Source: Bacteroidales bacterium (GTDB lineage: Bacteria > Bacteroidota > Bacteroidia > Bacteroidales > UBA932). Taken from it: DNA of 64,000 nt. A model generated the notes under the pieces. That model saw nothing but the letters and a program-made list of their open reading frames with translations, searched no databases and was not told the origin of the DNA. Positions 39,223 to 48,340 of this stretch are shown here, piece by piece (within the stretch, counting starts at the first letter, position 1; every line of letters starts with the position of its first letter). A program made the translations under genes and the position numbers. The stretch spans positions 55,384 to 119,383 of the forward strand of contig JAKSJP010000005.1 of assembly GCA_024398105.1 (NCBI GenBank), in the 5' to 3' direction.

Positions 39223-40776
39223 ATGATGATAGGGTAGGGGAGTGACGGTTATGGGGTGAAAAAAGACGAAATCTTTAAAGTGTTGATTTATGTTGAAGAT
39301 GTTAATACATTGGTAAATAACAATGTGCATATCTTATGCAGTATTGTTACTTTAGATAAATGCCGTAAAATGGATTTTTGCTTGTCGTGGTGCGTGTTTT
39401 TATGTCGTTTAATACTCGTCGGGAATGGTTTCGGGCCTACTTGAAGCGATACTTTTGTCGCGGTATATATGTAACTGTTGATAACTGGCAATATGTCGGG
39501 GGTATTTGCCTGCAGATCTCGGACAGGCCAGGGAGATGTGTGGGAATTCGAAGGTTTTTACGATTGAGTACGGCTGTTAACCGTTGGTCTGTCCCGGTAG
39601 AGTGTAAATAGATCCTAGGGCTGATGAACATGGGCAGATGGGCTCGAATGCTTTGTGGATTTATAAATGATGCGAAAAATATTCAATATCTGGAGCTGTG
39701 GTCGTAGGGTATTGGGTCAGGCTGTCTTTTTGTTGCATGTCTTCCGATGTTGGATGTCGTGTGTCTACTGTGATGTAATATGGGATAGTTTAGTAGTCTA
39801 AACAATTTTGTTATTAAATTTGTCTGAATTTGGACTAATGTTAAAATAGTCTAAATAGTGAAATTATATGAAAAAGTAGATAAAAGTGACATTAGTACTG
39901 CTTAACTATGCATTCAATGAAAAGACCTGGACTTGCCCTCGATTGGTATAACAAAATTGTTATTGTATCTATGGTGTTCTATGGCTTAATATTTGGCTAT
40001 AATAGGGGTTTAAAGTCTTGGTCTTGTCTCTGGATGGTATTTAATGAAGAATGTTAATAATGTCTATTGTAATTGAAATAAAGTACAAAGTAGGATAAAA
40101 ATAAAATTTCTTGTATATTTGTCTTATGAAATGGATGTTTCTACTGGATCTCGACGAAGTCTTTCCTAGCTCTGGCTCTAGCTGTCCTTTGTGTGGGTTT
40201 TATAAATGAATATTTTGTAAAATATGCAGAATATTTGCAATTATATCTAGACGTTGTGCTACGGGCTTTGTTGTCGGTTTCTCTGGCTGGAAGTCGTCGT
40301 CTTGACGCTTTATTTACTTCGCGAGATGCTTGATATCTCGTTGAGATTTTGATTCTGGATCTCAAGGCTGTACGGGATCAAGAATCCGTACGGTTTTGTT
40401 GATAAATGTGGCATGTTTTAGTTTTGTAAACATGCTGCAATCCTTGTTCTGTGCATCTCAGGCCTTGGTTTTGTCTTCAGATATTTCGATTCTGTCCTGT
40501 CCTGGATTTTTGAAGTTCCAGCTCAATTGAAGTATTTCTTCAGCATATTTCTCTTCTAATCTACTTCCGATCGAGTCAAAAATGCTGTTTCTTAAGTATA
40601 TATTTAACTAAAGTATGAAATATCACTTAATATCAACATTATAGCATATGATATCTTTGTTTTTGATATAGATTATCTATCATCTATCTTATTTCGGCGT
40701 ATTTGTCTTCGATTTTCGGACAGGCTTTCAATATTATGCCTTCATTTTGCTATCTTCGCCTTGTTATTTGATCGCT
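39223..40776. other. AT-rich stretch of about 1.5 kb without a convincing gene
   Basis: Base composition falls sharply compared with both flanks. All open frames are under 80 codons, use codons unlike the neighbours and encode nothing recognisable. Within it I see a nonamer of the form TAGTCYAAA at 39794-39802, 39847-39855 and inverted at 39829-39837, and a possible short transcription unit at 40114-40400. No tRNA, transposase or repeat array is visible. Confidence 0.6.
40114..40400 (+). ncRNA. Possible short transcript (sRNA or 27-aa ORF)
   Basis: A -7 box TATATTTG (40114-40121) is followed at once by a 27-codon ORF at 40126-40209 (starts MKWMFLLDLDEVF, contains CPLC). Two hairpins come next: TTGAGAT/ATCTCAA, and GTACGG/CCGTAC ending near 40400 with TTTTG. 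No TTG at -33. Weak evidence only. Confidence 0.25.
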
Positions 40777-41355
40777 ATGACTGTCGAGACCCATCCTCTA
40801 GAGCCTTTTCTTCCGGCTGATGCCAAGGTACTTTTCCTTGGCAGTTTCCCTCCGCCTAAGGAGAAATGGAGTATGGATTTCTTCTATCCTAACTGGATAA
40901 ACGATTTCTGGAGAATCATAGGACTTATCTATTATGACGACAAGTCTTTCTTTGAGATAAGTGGTTCCAAGGCTTTCGACAGAGAAAGGATAGTGGATTT
41001 CTGTGAAACTAACGGACTTGCCTTCTTTGACAGTGCTGTCAAGGTGTGCAGGCTCAAGGACAATGCCAGCGACAATTTCCTTGAGATACTAGAACCGACT
41101 GACGTTCCTGCGTTGTTGTCCCGTATTCCTCTCTGTGAGTCGATAGTGACGACCGGAGGGAAGTCCTCTGAGGAGCTTGCTTCTATCCTTGGTGCGGACA
41201 CAGTGCCGGGTGTCGGCGGGTCTGTGAGGCTTATGGTTTGCAGCAGGGAAATAACCTGGTACCGGGTTCCTTCGAGCTCACGCGCCTTCCCCATGAAGAT
41301 AGACAGGAAGGCGGGATACTATCGGGATGTCTTGGGCTCTATTGGTGTCCTCTGA
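40777..41355 (+). CDS. Uracil-DNA glycosylase family protein
   Basis: The ATG at 40777 (MTVETHPLEPFLP) gives 192 residues. The N-terminal LFLGSFPPPKEKW and FFYPNWINDFWRIIG resemble the active-site and following helix of the Mug/UDG-like superfamily members common in Bacteroidota. The C-terminal VPSSSRAFPMKIDRKAGYYR corresponds to the second active-site loop region. It probably excises a damaged or mismatched base, but the substrate cannot be told. Composition is intermediate between the AT-rich stretch upstream and the GC-rich genes downstream. Confidence 0.72.
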   Translation: MTVETHPLEPFLPADAKVLFLGSFPPPKEKWSMDFFYPNWINDFWRIIGLIYYDDKSFFEISGSKAFDRERIVDFCETNGLAFFDSAVKVCRLKDNASDNFLEILEPTDVPALLSRIPLCESIVTTGGKSSEELASILGADTVPGVGGSVRLMVCSREITWYRVPSSSRAFPMKIDRKAGYYRDVLGSIGVL

Positions 41356-41368
41356 TTGATATAGAAAG

Positions 41369-41398
41369 CCCTGGATCCAGTCGGGTCCAGGGCTTTTC
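41369..41398. terminator. Terminator between the glycosylase and GH3 genes
   Basis: AGCCCTGGATC pairs with GGTCCAGGGCT and is followed by TTTTC on the + strand. Confidence 0.75.
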
Positions 41399-41416
41399 AT
41401 TTGTTGAAGTATTTCT

Positions 41417-43738
41417 TTAGATGGTCTTTGCAATTGCAAAGTATTCATCGCGTATAGGCTTTTCCACGGCCTTTCCTGTGATGCTGCAGATACCGTTCAG
41501 CTCTGTGTCTGCAGATGAGCCTCCGATGCAGAAGCCATAGTCGCCAGGAGTGATCGTCCAGACGGTCTTCGCATTCTTCTCGCTCCACCATGCGAGCTGG
41601 TCAAGAGCGACCTGGAAGGTCACTTTCCTGGACTCTCCTGCAGCCAGGCTTATCCTCTTGTATCCCTTCAGCTGGATAGGCTTAAGCGGCTGTCCTGAAA
41701 GCGGTGAGGCGTAGAGCTGAGCGACTTCGTCGCCTGCCTTCGAGCCTGTGTTCCTTACTGTGCAGCTGACTGTGATGTACTTGTCCGATGTCTTTGCTGA
41801 AGGCTGTACCTCGATGTCGCTGTACTCGAACGTTGTATATGAGAGACCGTAGCCGAAAGGATATGCCACGAGGGACTCTGAAGGCTTCTCGTTGTAGCAG
41901 AAGAGCTCCTCTGCCTCAGTCTTAGGGTAGCTTACGCAGAGCTTTCCTGAAGGGTTGACCTTGCCGGTGATGATGTCGGTGAGGGCACGTCCGCCCTCTT
42001 CGCCTGGGAACCAGGCCTGGATCACGGCCGCACATCCGTCAGCGACGGCGTCGATGACCTGCGGATGGCCTCCGAACACCACGAGGATGACAGGTTTTCC
42101 GGTGGCGATGAGATCCTTAACGAACTCTTCCTGCTCGCCTGGGAGGCGGATGCCGTTGCGGGTGCGGTTCTCGCCGGAGAGGTAGATGTTCTCACCCATG
42201 GCGGCCACGATCACGTCGCTTGCGGCAGCGGTCCTGACGGCGGTCTTCCAGTCTGTAGGGTCCTCAGATTCGATCTTGCGTACCCTCATTCCCGCTACGC
42301 GTGCGTCGCCGCCCTCGAGGATGCGGATGTCGCTGAGCGAGCTCCAGTCGACACCGCGGCTGTACTCGATATTCCCCTGATAACCAGCCTTGAAGGCTTC
42401 GAGGAAGGTCGGAACGTTGAGAGATGAAGGATCGACCGGATGACGGTGGAAGAACAGCTGCATGGACTGGAACGTGTAGTCTCCGAGCATGCTCCAGTAT
42501 GAGTTCGCGTCTGGTCCGACCATGGCCACGTCAAGGCCCTCGGCGAGAGGGAGGATGCCGTCGTTCTTGAGGAGGACGGCCGATTCAGTGGCGATCCTGT
42601 ATGCCAGCTCGCGGGATTCCTTCGAGTCGAGCTCGAGCGGTCCGTCTGCGCATATCCTTGGGTTAGGCTCCAGCAGGCCTGCCTTCGCCTTTAGCATGAG
42701 GGCGCGCTTGACGGCCTTCTCGAACGCCTCCTCGGTGATCCTTCCCTCCCTGACGAGCTCAGGGATGTATACGGAGCTGGTAGGCGAGCAGAGCTCGATG
42801 TCGTTGCCGGTCATGATGGCGTCCACTGCACACTTCTTGAGGAACTCCGGGCTGCGGTCCCTGCTGTCCTGCTGCACTGAGCCATAGTCACTTATGACTG
42901 CGCCCTGGTACTCGAGATAGCCTCTGAGGATGACGTTGAGCAGGGTGTCGCTGCAGACTGCGGGATCGCCGCGGAAGTTGTTGTACGAGGTCATCACGGA
43001 CTCGCTTCCGAGCTTGCGGATGATGGCCTCGTGAGGGAGGAGCACCTCTTCGTAGATCTCTTTCCATGGAAGCGTGTTGGCTCCGCCGTAGCCGAGGAAA
43101 TGCTTGGTGGTGGCAGCTACGCCCTCCTTGAATCCCTTGCTCTGGAGACCGTCCACGAACGCGTAGCCGAGCGTCGCCGTGAGATATCCGTCCTCTCCGC
43201 ATGATTCCTCTATACGGGTCCAGTTCGCGTTGCGGATGACGTCGAGCATAGGGGAGAGGGCTAGCTGCTGTCCCATGTTCCTCATGAGGTCCGCGGTCAT
43301 GGCGGTCTTCTGGTATACGAGCTCTGGATCCCAGCTGCAGGCGGTCGCGATGGCCTGCGGGAACGCCGTGGCGCCGCGTGCGGTGAGGCCTGTGAGGCAT
43401 TCCTCGTGGAAGATCGCAGGGATTCCTGCGCTGGTCTCGTTCATCAGGTAGTCCTGGATGTCACGTACCATCTCGCGGATCTCGTCCGCGTCCTTGTCCT
43501 GGGAACTGGTAGGCTGGCAGATGTGTCCTACGCCGTAAGGGATGATCTCGCGGCACTTCTCGAGCGAGATCTTGCCGTCTACCATGAGGTTGGATGGATA
43601 GATGCCGTAGAGCTGTGCGGCCTTCTCCTCGAGGCTGAGGCGGGCATAGACCTCGTCTACCTGCTTCTGGAGCGGATCGGTGCCGCATGAGCAGGCCATG
43701 ATGGCAACGGCTGCCAATGGGAGCAATAACTTCTTCAT
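41417..43738 (-). CDS. GH3 beta-glucosidase/xylosidase, probable lipoprotein
   Basis: The 773-residue protein has a signal peptide with lipobox-like IMAC (Cys about 16). GH3 N-terminal barrel motifs are IPAIFHEECLTG, TTKHFLGYGG and the nucleophile Asp in AVISDYGSV (about 280). The alpha/beta sandwich domain has NDGILPL and MGENIYLSGENRTR, and the C-terminal fibronectin-III-like domain starts near FEYSDIEVQ. It releases terminal glucose or xylose residues. It follows the lytic transglycosylase by 38 bases on the same strand. Confidence 0.94.
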   Translation of the reverse strand: MKKLLLPLAAVAIMACSCGTDPLQKQVDEVYARLSLEEKAAQLYGIYPSNLMVDGKISLEKCREIIPYGVGHICQPTSSQDKDADEIREMVRDIQDYLMNETSAGIPAIFHEECLTGLTARGATAFPQAIATACSWDPELVYQKTAMTADLMRNMGQQLALSPMLDVIRNANWTRIEESCGEDGYLTATLGYAFVDGLQSKGFKEGVAATTKHFLGYGGANTLPWKEIYEEVLLPHEAIIRKLGSESVMTSYNNFRGDPAVCSDTLLNVILRGYLEYQGAVISDYGSVQQDSRDRSPEFLKKCAVDAIMTGNDIELCSPTSSVYIPELVREGRITEEAFEKAVKRALMLKAKAGLLEPNPRICADGPLELDSKESRELAYRIATESAVLLKNDGILPLAEGLDVAMVGPDANSYWSMLGDYTFQSMQLFFHRHPVDPSSLNVPTFLEAFKAGYQGNIEYSRGVDWSSLSDIRILEGGDARVAGMRVRKIESEDPTDWKTAVRTAAASDVIVAAMGENIYLSGENRTRNGIRLPGEQEEFVKDLIATGKPVILVVFGGHPQVIDAVADGCAAVIQAWFPGEEGGRALTDIITGKVNPSGKLCVSYPKTEAEELFCYNEKPSESLVAYPFGYGLSYTTFEYSDIEVQPSAKTSDKYITVSCTVRNTGSKAGDEVAQLYASPLSGQPLKPIQLKGYKRISLAAGESRKVTFQVALDQLAWWSEKNAKTVWTITPGDYGFCIGGSSADTELNGICSITGKAVEKPIRDEYFAIAKTI

Positions 43739-43776
43739 ATCGTTTCTTTTAAAAGGCGTTATCTAAATAAAAGATG

Positions 43777-44634
43777 CTAGCGGATTACATCAGGGATGAT
43801 GATCTTGTACTCCCTGTGGGAGGCGTTGTTGAGCTTGTCCTCCCTGAGCCAGAGGTTCTCGTTCTTGAGCTCCATGTAGCTCACGCCATGGTTGTTGGCG
43901 AAGTTGACGAGGTTGGCGATCTCGTTCCTGGTGGTCACGATCTCCTTTGGAGGGTTCCTGCGGTACTTGTCGGCCTCGAGCACGATGAAGCCGAATGACG
44001 CAGGGTTCTCGAACATCATCTTGGCCGCCATGATCCTGAACATGTACCTGGAGGTCTCCTCGACGAGCCACAGGTCGGTGGCCTTGCTCTCGTTCTGGTC
44101 CGTCATCCTCTTGCTGATGCCTCCCTGGCCGGCGTTGTACGCCGCAGCTACGGTCAGCCAGTCACCGTACTTGGCGTATGACGCCTTGAGTATCTTGCAG
44201 GCCGCGCGTGTGGCCTTCTCGATGTGGTAGCGCTCGTCGACGTTGGCGTTGACCTCGAGGCCCTGCTCCTTCGCAGTGGCCGTCATCAGCTGCCACAGTC
44301 CTGCCGCGCCTGCGGATGACCTCGCCTTGGGGTCGAGGTTGCTCTCGATGACCATTATGTACTTGAGGTCGTCCGGAAGCCCGTACTCCTTGAGGATGGG
44401 CTCTACGACGGGGAAGTAGATGGCTGACCTCTTGAGCATCAGGATCGAGGTCGTGTGCATGTAGGTGAAGGTGATGATCTCCCTGTCCATGCGCTCGTAC
44501 ATGTCCTGTCTTGTCAGTTCCACCGTCTGTCCTGCGAAGGTGTACCTTTCAGGGACCTTCACTGTCTGGGCCGTCGCGGTGGCGCACAGGATCAGTGCTG
44601 CCGCCCCGCTGAGAATCGTCTTTCTTATGTCCAT
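43777..44634 (-). CDS. Lytic murein transglycosylase (SLT/MltD type)
   Basis: The 285-residue protein has signal residues 1-22 (LCATATAQT). The SLT domain carries the catalytic Glu in VIESNLDPKARSSAGAAG (about 95), the LWQLM motif and the AAAYNAGQGGI motif. The C-terminal ~70 residues (NEIANLVNFANNHGVSYMEL) look like a single LysM-like or peptidoglycan-binding segment. It cleaves peptidoglycan glycan strands in the periplasm. A -7-like TATATTTG lies on the - strand at 44689-44682. Confidence 0.9.
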   Translation of the reverse strand: MDIRKTILSGAAALILCATATAQTVKVPERYTFAGQTVELTRQDMYERMDREIITFTYMHTTSILMLKRSAIYFPVVEPILKEYGLPDDLKYIMVIESNLDPKARSSAGAAGLWQLMTATAKEQGLEVNANVDERYHIEKATRAACKILKASYAKYGDWLTVAAAYNAGQGGISKRMTDQNESKATDLWLVEETSRYMFRIMAAKMMFENPASFGFIVLEADKYRRNPPKEIVTTRNEIANLVNFANNHGVSYMELKNENLWLREDKLNNASHREYKIIIPDVIR

Positions 44635-44786
44635 GGTATGTTTCTTCTTTATAGTGTCCTGGAATCAGGACCGTCATGATGCAAATATAGCAATCCTCGG
44701 TCAAAACTCCCACATCTACAGGTACATGGTGAATTGTTATATTTAATTAAAGATATATTTAAATAAATATAAAATAACGGACAGCA

Positions 44787-44816
44787 AATAAAAAAGCCAG
44801 GCGTGAGGCCTGGCTT
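44787..44816 (-). terminator. Terminator after rubrerythrin
   Basis: AAGCCAGGC/GCCTGGCTT hairpin with a 4-base loop, followed on the - strand by TTTTTTATTTG. Confidence 0.85.
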
Positions 44817-44845
44817 AATGGTCCGTTCCGGTCCACGGCAGGGGA

Positions 44846-45385
44846 CTAGAAGTTCTCTTTGTGAACCTCGAAGTAAGCCTGTGGGTGGAGACATGTAGGG
44901 CATGTCTCAGGAGCCTTGGTGCCTACTACGATATGGCCGCAGTTGCGGCACTCCCATACCTTCACCTCTGACTTCTCGAACACCTGTGCGGTCTCGACGT
45001 TCTTGAGAAGTGCGCGGTAGCGCTCCTCGTGTCTCTTCTCGATAGCGGCTACGAGACGGAACTTGACAGCGAGAGTCTGGAAGCCTTCCTCCTCTGCGGT
45101 CTTTGCGAAAGCCTCGTACATGTCTGTCCACTCATAGTTCTCGCCAGCAGCTGCAGCTGCGAGGTTCTGTGCTGTGTCGCCGATGCCCTCGAGCTCCTTG
45201 AACCACATCTTAGCGTGCTCCTTCTCGTTGTCGGCTGTCTCAAGGAAGAGAGCTGCGATCTGCTCGTATCCCTCCTTCTTTGCCTTTGAAGCGAAGTATG
45301 TGTACTTGTTGCGAGCCTGTGACTCGCCTGCGAATGCAGCCTCGAGATTCTTCTCGGTCTGTGTTCCTGCGTATTTGTTTGCCAT
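44846..45385 (-). CDS. rbr: Rubrerythrin
   Basis: The 179-residue protein is a four-helix diiron domain ([43 protein letters not shown]) fused to a C-terminal rubredoxin (WECRNCG ... CPTCLHPQ). It is a peroxide reductase of anaerobes. It is monocistronic, with a near-perfect promoter and a strong terminator. Confidence 0.97.
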   Translation of the reverse strand: MANKYAGTQTEKNLEAAFAGESQARNKYTYFASKAKKEGYEQIAALFLETADNEKEHAKMWFKELEGIGDTAQNLAAAAAGENYEWTDMYEAFAKTAEEEGFQTLAVKFRLVAAIEKRHEERYRALLKNVETAQVFEKSEVKVWECRNCGHIVVGTKAPETCPTCLHPQAYFEVHKENF

Positions 45386-45423
45386 ACCTGTTTGAGATTA
45401 GATTGTTGAAATATTGTTCTATA

Positions 45424-45454
45424 CAAAGGTACTCATATATTCTCCCCGTACAAA
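45424..45454 (-). promoter_or_regulatory. Promoter of rubrerythrin
   Basis: On the - strand TTTG (45454-45451), a 19-base spacer and TACCTTTG (45431-45424), a consensus Bacteroidota promoter. Confidence 0.82.
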
Positions 45455-45502
45455 GCCTAATTACGAGAAAAAGTGGTATCTTGCGCTTCTAATACTGTAG
45501 AT

Positions 45503-46093
45503 ATGAGAAAATTCCTATATTCGATCGCCTCCCTGATTGTGCTGGGCTCATGCGCAGGAGGCGGCAGCACCGCCGGCACTGACGTGGATGCGGCCGTAGC
45601 GGCAGTGGACAATGTGATCATGACCAGGCGCAGCATACGCCAGTACAAGGACCAGGAGATAAGCCGCGAGACGCTCCAGGCGATCGCCGACGCCGGCATC
45701 AACGCACCTAACGGGCAGGGCCGCCAGGCCTATGAGGTCAGGATCGTCAGGGATCCTCAGCCCGGAGGCGAGGGTCCTCAGTTCAGGGGCCTCTTCAAGG
45801 GAGCGCCGTATGTCGCCTTCATCGCCGCCGACACCAGCTACGACATGTCCCATGTCGACTGCGGCCTGCTCGGTGAGAACATGATACTCGCTGCCTGGGC
45901 GAGGGGCATAGGCTCATGCTGCCTTGCACAGCCGGTCCGTCTCATGAAGGGCACCCCTGAGTGCAGGCCGTTCCTCGACTCCCTTGACTTCAGCGAGGGC
46001 TACGAGCTCCTGTACTGCATAGCCTTCGGCTATCCTGCGGAGGAGCCTGACGCCAGGCCGAGGAAGGCTGAGAAGGTCAGGATAATCGAATAG
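45503..46093 (+). CDS. Nitroreductase-family lipoprotein
   Basis: From the ATG at 45503 (MRKFLYSIASLIVLGSC) the protein is 196 residues with a lipobox VLGSC (Cys17). It is therefore an exported flavoprotein, unusual for nitroreductases. The fold is shown by IMTRRSIRQYKDQEISRE, APNGQGRQAYEV, GENMILAAWARGIGSCC and FGYPAEEPDARPRK. FMN binding is expected. It is first in a row of four + strand genes (45503-48340) with short gaps. Confidence 0.85.
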   Translation: MRKFLYSIASLIVLGSCAGGGSTAGTDVDAAVAAVDNVIMTRRSIRQYKDQEISRETLQAIADAGINAPNGQGRQAYEVRIVRDPQPGGEGPQFRGLFKGAPYVAFIAADTSYDMSHVDCGLLGENMILAAWARGIGSCCLAQPVRLMKGTPECRPFLDSLDFSEGYELLYCIAFGYPAEEPDARPRKAEKVRIIE

Positions 46094-46126
46094 GGCAGGT
46101 CCACGGCAATACATAAGACAACCGAT

Positions 46127-46315
46127 ATGAGAAAGATACAGTACACAGGCCTGAATTTCGACGAGATCCAGGCATTCACGGACAACAAGGCCCTTGCACC
46201 GTACGAGGGCATCGGCACATCCATGCTCTCCATCCTCACCGACGACGGTCTCCTTACCGTCAATGAGGGAGACTGGCTCGTATGCGATGACGAGGGCTGC
46301 TATTCGGTAGAATAG
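46127..46315 (+). CDS. Small protein resembling phage-type small ORFs
   Basis: The protein has 62 residues with pattern IQYTGLNFDEIQAF then LTDDGLLTVNEGDWLVCDDE. This layout resembles small proteins found in many phages and prophages that end in a GDWxxxG-type strand. It is located 33 bases after the nitroreductase and 26 before the acetyltransferase. Function unknown; the resemblance is from memory of the pattern only. Confidence 0.55.
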   Translation: MRKIQYTGLNFDEIQAFTDNKALAPYEGIGTSMLSILTDDGLLTVNEGDWLVCDDEGCYSVE

Positions 46316-46341
46316 GCGACGGACGATAAATAATACCACCC

Positions 46342-46944
46342 ATGACCAGGAAAGAGGAACTGATAGCGAGTCCGTCCCTGCAGGACGAGCTCAGGAGGAT
46401 GCAGAGCGGCCAGGCCTACGACGCCCACACCCCGGAGATGAGGGCTTGGCGTGACGAGACCAAGAAGCTGCTCAACCGTCTGAACAACACGGAGTACCAT
46501 GGCGAGAACATGGTGGCGATCACCCGTGAGCTGCTTCCGAACGCAGCCCCGGACATCTATGTCGAGTCGCCGTTCTATTGTGACTATGGTGACCTCATCC
46601 ATGCTGAGGAAGGCGTGTTCATCAACTTCGGATGCACCATCCTTGACGGAGGAGGAGTCCATATAGGCCGCAGGACGCTCATCGCTCCGGGTGTCCATAT
46701 CTATACCGCTGAGCATCCGCTGGATGCCGACGACAGGGACGAGTACGAGATGTGCCGTCCGGTCAGGATAGGCGAGAGGTGCTGGATCGGCGGGCATGCT
46801 ACCATATGCCCCGGGGTCACGATCGGTGACAGGTGCGTCATAGGAGCGGGCTCGGTGGTCGTGAAGGACATCCCTTCCGACTCGCTTGCGGTAGGAAACC
46901 CTGCCAGGGTCGTGCGCAGGCTTAACCAGGATAAGGACTGCTAG
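46342..46944 (+). CDS. Sugar O-acetyltransferase (maltose/galactoside acetyltransferase family)
   Basis: The 200-residue left-handed beta-helix enzyme transfers acetyl from acetyl-CoA. An N-terminal helical segment (MQSGQAYDAHTPEM) typical of Maa/LacA precedes hexapeptide repeats (IHAEEGVFINFGC, IGRRTLIAPGVHIYT). The catalytic His is in TAEHPLD and the CoA-binding end is IGAGSVVVKDIPSDSLAVGN. It lies 37 bases before the GltD-like gene. Confidence 0.93.
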   Translation: MTRKEELIASPSLQDELRRMQSGQAYDAHTPEMRAWRDETKKLLNRLNNTEYHGENMVAITRELLPNAAPDIYVESPFYCDYGDLIHAEEGVFINFGCTILDGGGVHIGRRTLIAPGVHIYTAEHPLDADDRDEYEMCRPVRIGERCWIGGHATICPGVTIGDRCVIGAGSVVVKDIPSDSLAVGNPARVVRRLNQDKDC

Positions 46945-46981
46945 GTCCGGATTGACGATTTAACCATGTTTCAAGAGATCT

Positions 46982-48340
46982 ATGAACAGTTTTGACGAAG
47001 TAAACGAAAGCTATACTCTTGCGGAAGCTATCAAGGAGGCGCAGAGATGCCTCCACTGTAAGGTGCCCATGTGCCAGAAGGGATGCCCTATCGGGAATGA
47101 CATCCCTGAATGGATCCATGAGCTCAGGAAAGGAAATCTGGGAAATGCCATAAAGATAATCAGGACCAAGAGCAATCTCCCTGCGGTCTGCGGACGAGTC
47201 TGCGGCCACGAGAGGCAGTGCGAAGGCTCCTGCGTGCTCGGCAAGACCGGAAAGCATATAAACATCGGCAAGCTCGAGAGGTTCGTGGCGGACTTCGACG
47301 CGGAGGCGGGCCTCACCCATGAGGACGTCGCCCCGAAGAGCCGCGGCAAGGTCGCAGTCATCGGTTCCGGCCCAGCCGGGCTCACCGTCGCGGGAGACCT
47401 TGCCAGGAAGGGCTTCTCGGTCGAGGTGTACGAGGTGGAGAGCGAGGCAGGCGGAATGCTCATGTACGGCATCCCTGAGTACAGGCTCCCTAAGGAGGTA
47501 GTAAGGCGCGAGGCGAAGTATGTCGAAGAACTTGGAGTGGCATTCCACTTTAATTCACATGCCGGCAAGGACTTCACCATCGATGACCTGTTCAAGTCGG
47601 GGTTCGACGCGGTGTTCATCGGAATCGGAGCGGGCAAGCCACGTACCCTTGACGTCCCTGTCTTCATCGAGGGAAGGGAGAAGGCCGTGTCAAGCACCAG
47701 CGGCATGCCTGGAGTGCGCCATGCCACCCATTTCCTCCGCCGTGCGCAGATGAACCTTGAAGGTACCATGGCCTCGAAGGAGGTCGATGTCCAGCCTGGC
47801 GACAGGGTGTTCGTCGTCGGCTGCGGCAATACTGCCATGGACGCCGCCCGTACGGCCCTCAGGTACGGTGCGGAAAGCGTCGAGGTGGTGTACCATAGGA
47901 CCATAGACCGTATGGCCGCGCTCCGCGCAGAGTATGACGATGCCGTCAAGGAAGGCGTCGCGTTCAACTGGAACTCATCGATAGTCGAGATATATACCGA
48001 CTCCCGCAAGAAGATGAAGAGGATAGTCATCGAGACGAGGAATCCGGATGAGGAGCCCGTCAGGAGGACGGTCGAGGCGGACAAGATCCTCATGGCCGTG
48101 GGCGCCGTGCCTTCAACAAGGATCCCGAGCACCACGACAGGCATCAAGATGGACGAAAAGGGCTATCTCCGCACACGTGACGTGCCTTATGGCATGACCA
48201 CCCGCAAGGGCGTGTTCGCAGGCGGTGACGTCGCTGCCAGGACCGCGACGGTCGTCCACGCCATGCGTGACGCCAAGATGGTCGCCGAGGGCATCGCACA
48301 GTACGTCGACGCCGTCAAGCTGATCGAGATGATCGGCTAG
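46982..48340 (+). CDS. GltD-like NADPH-dependent oxidoreductase (GltA/NfnB type)
   Basis: The 452-residue flavoprotein has the GltD architecture: N-terminal 4Fe-4S domain (CLHCKVPMCQKGCPIG, CGRVCGHERQCEGSC), FAD motif VAVIGSGPAGLTVAGDLA, and NAD(P) motif VFVVGCGNTAMDAARTAL. It is clearly distinct from gltD at 5925. Relatives are described either as homotetrameric glutamate synthase or as the large subunit of the bifurcating NfnAB transhydrogenase. No NfnA-like partner and no GltB partner are adjacent, so the physiological role stays open. No Asn/Gln leader precedes it. Its stop codon overlaps that of the convergent nitroreductase. Confidence 0.85.
   Translation: MNSFDEVNESYTLAEAIKEAQRCLHCKVPMCQKGCPIGNDIPEWIHELRKGNLGNAIKIIRTKSNLPAVCGRVCGHERQCEGSCVLGKTGKHINIGKLERFVADFDAEAGLTHEDVAPKSRGKVAVIGSGPAGLTVAGDLARKGFSVEVYEVESEAGGMLMYGIPEYRLPKEVVRREAKYVEELGVAFHFNSHAGKDFTIDDLFKSGFDAVFIGIGAGKPRTLDVPVFIEGREKAVSSTSGMPGVRHATHFLRRAQMNLEGTMASKEVDVQPGDRVFVVGCGNTAMDAARTALRYGAESVEVVYHRTIDRMAALRAEYDDAVKEGVAFNWNSSIVEIYTDSRKKMKRIVIETRNPDEEPVRRTVEADKILMAVGAVPSTRIPSTTTGIKMDEKGYLRTRDVPYGMTTRKGVFAGGDVAARTATVVHAMRDAKMVAEGIAQYVDAVKLIEMIG

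Noticed and set aside
39541-39560. GGAATTCGAAGG resembling a tRNA T-loop
   Set aside because: No acceptor stem, anticodon arm or D-loop around it. I found no tRNA, rRNA or CRISPR array in the window.
39256-40365. Short frames of 60-77 codons in the AT-rich stretch
   Set aside because: No recognisable motif, overlapping on both strands, codon use unlike neighbouring genes.
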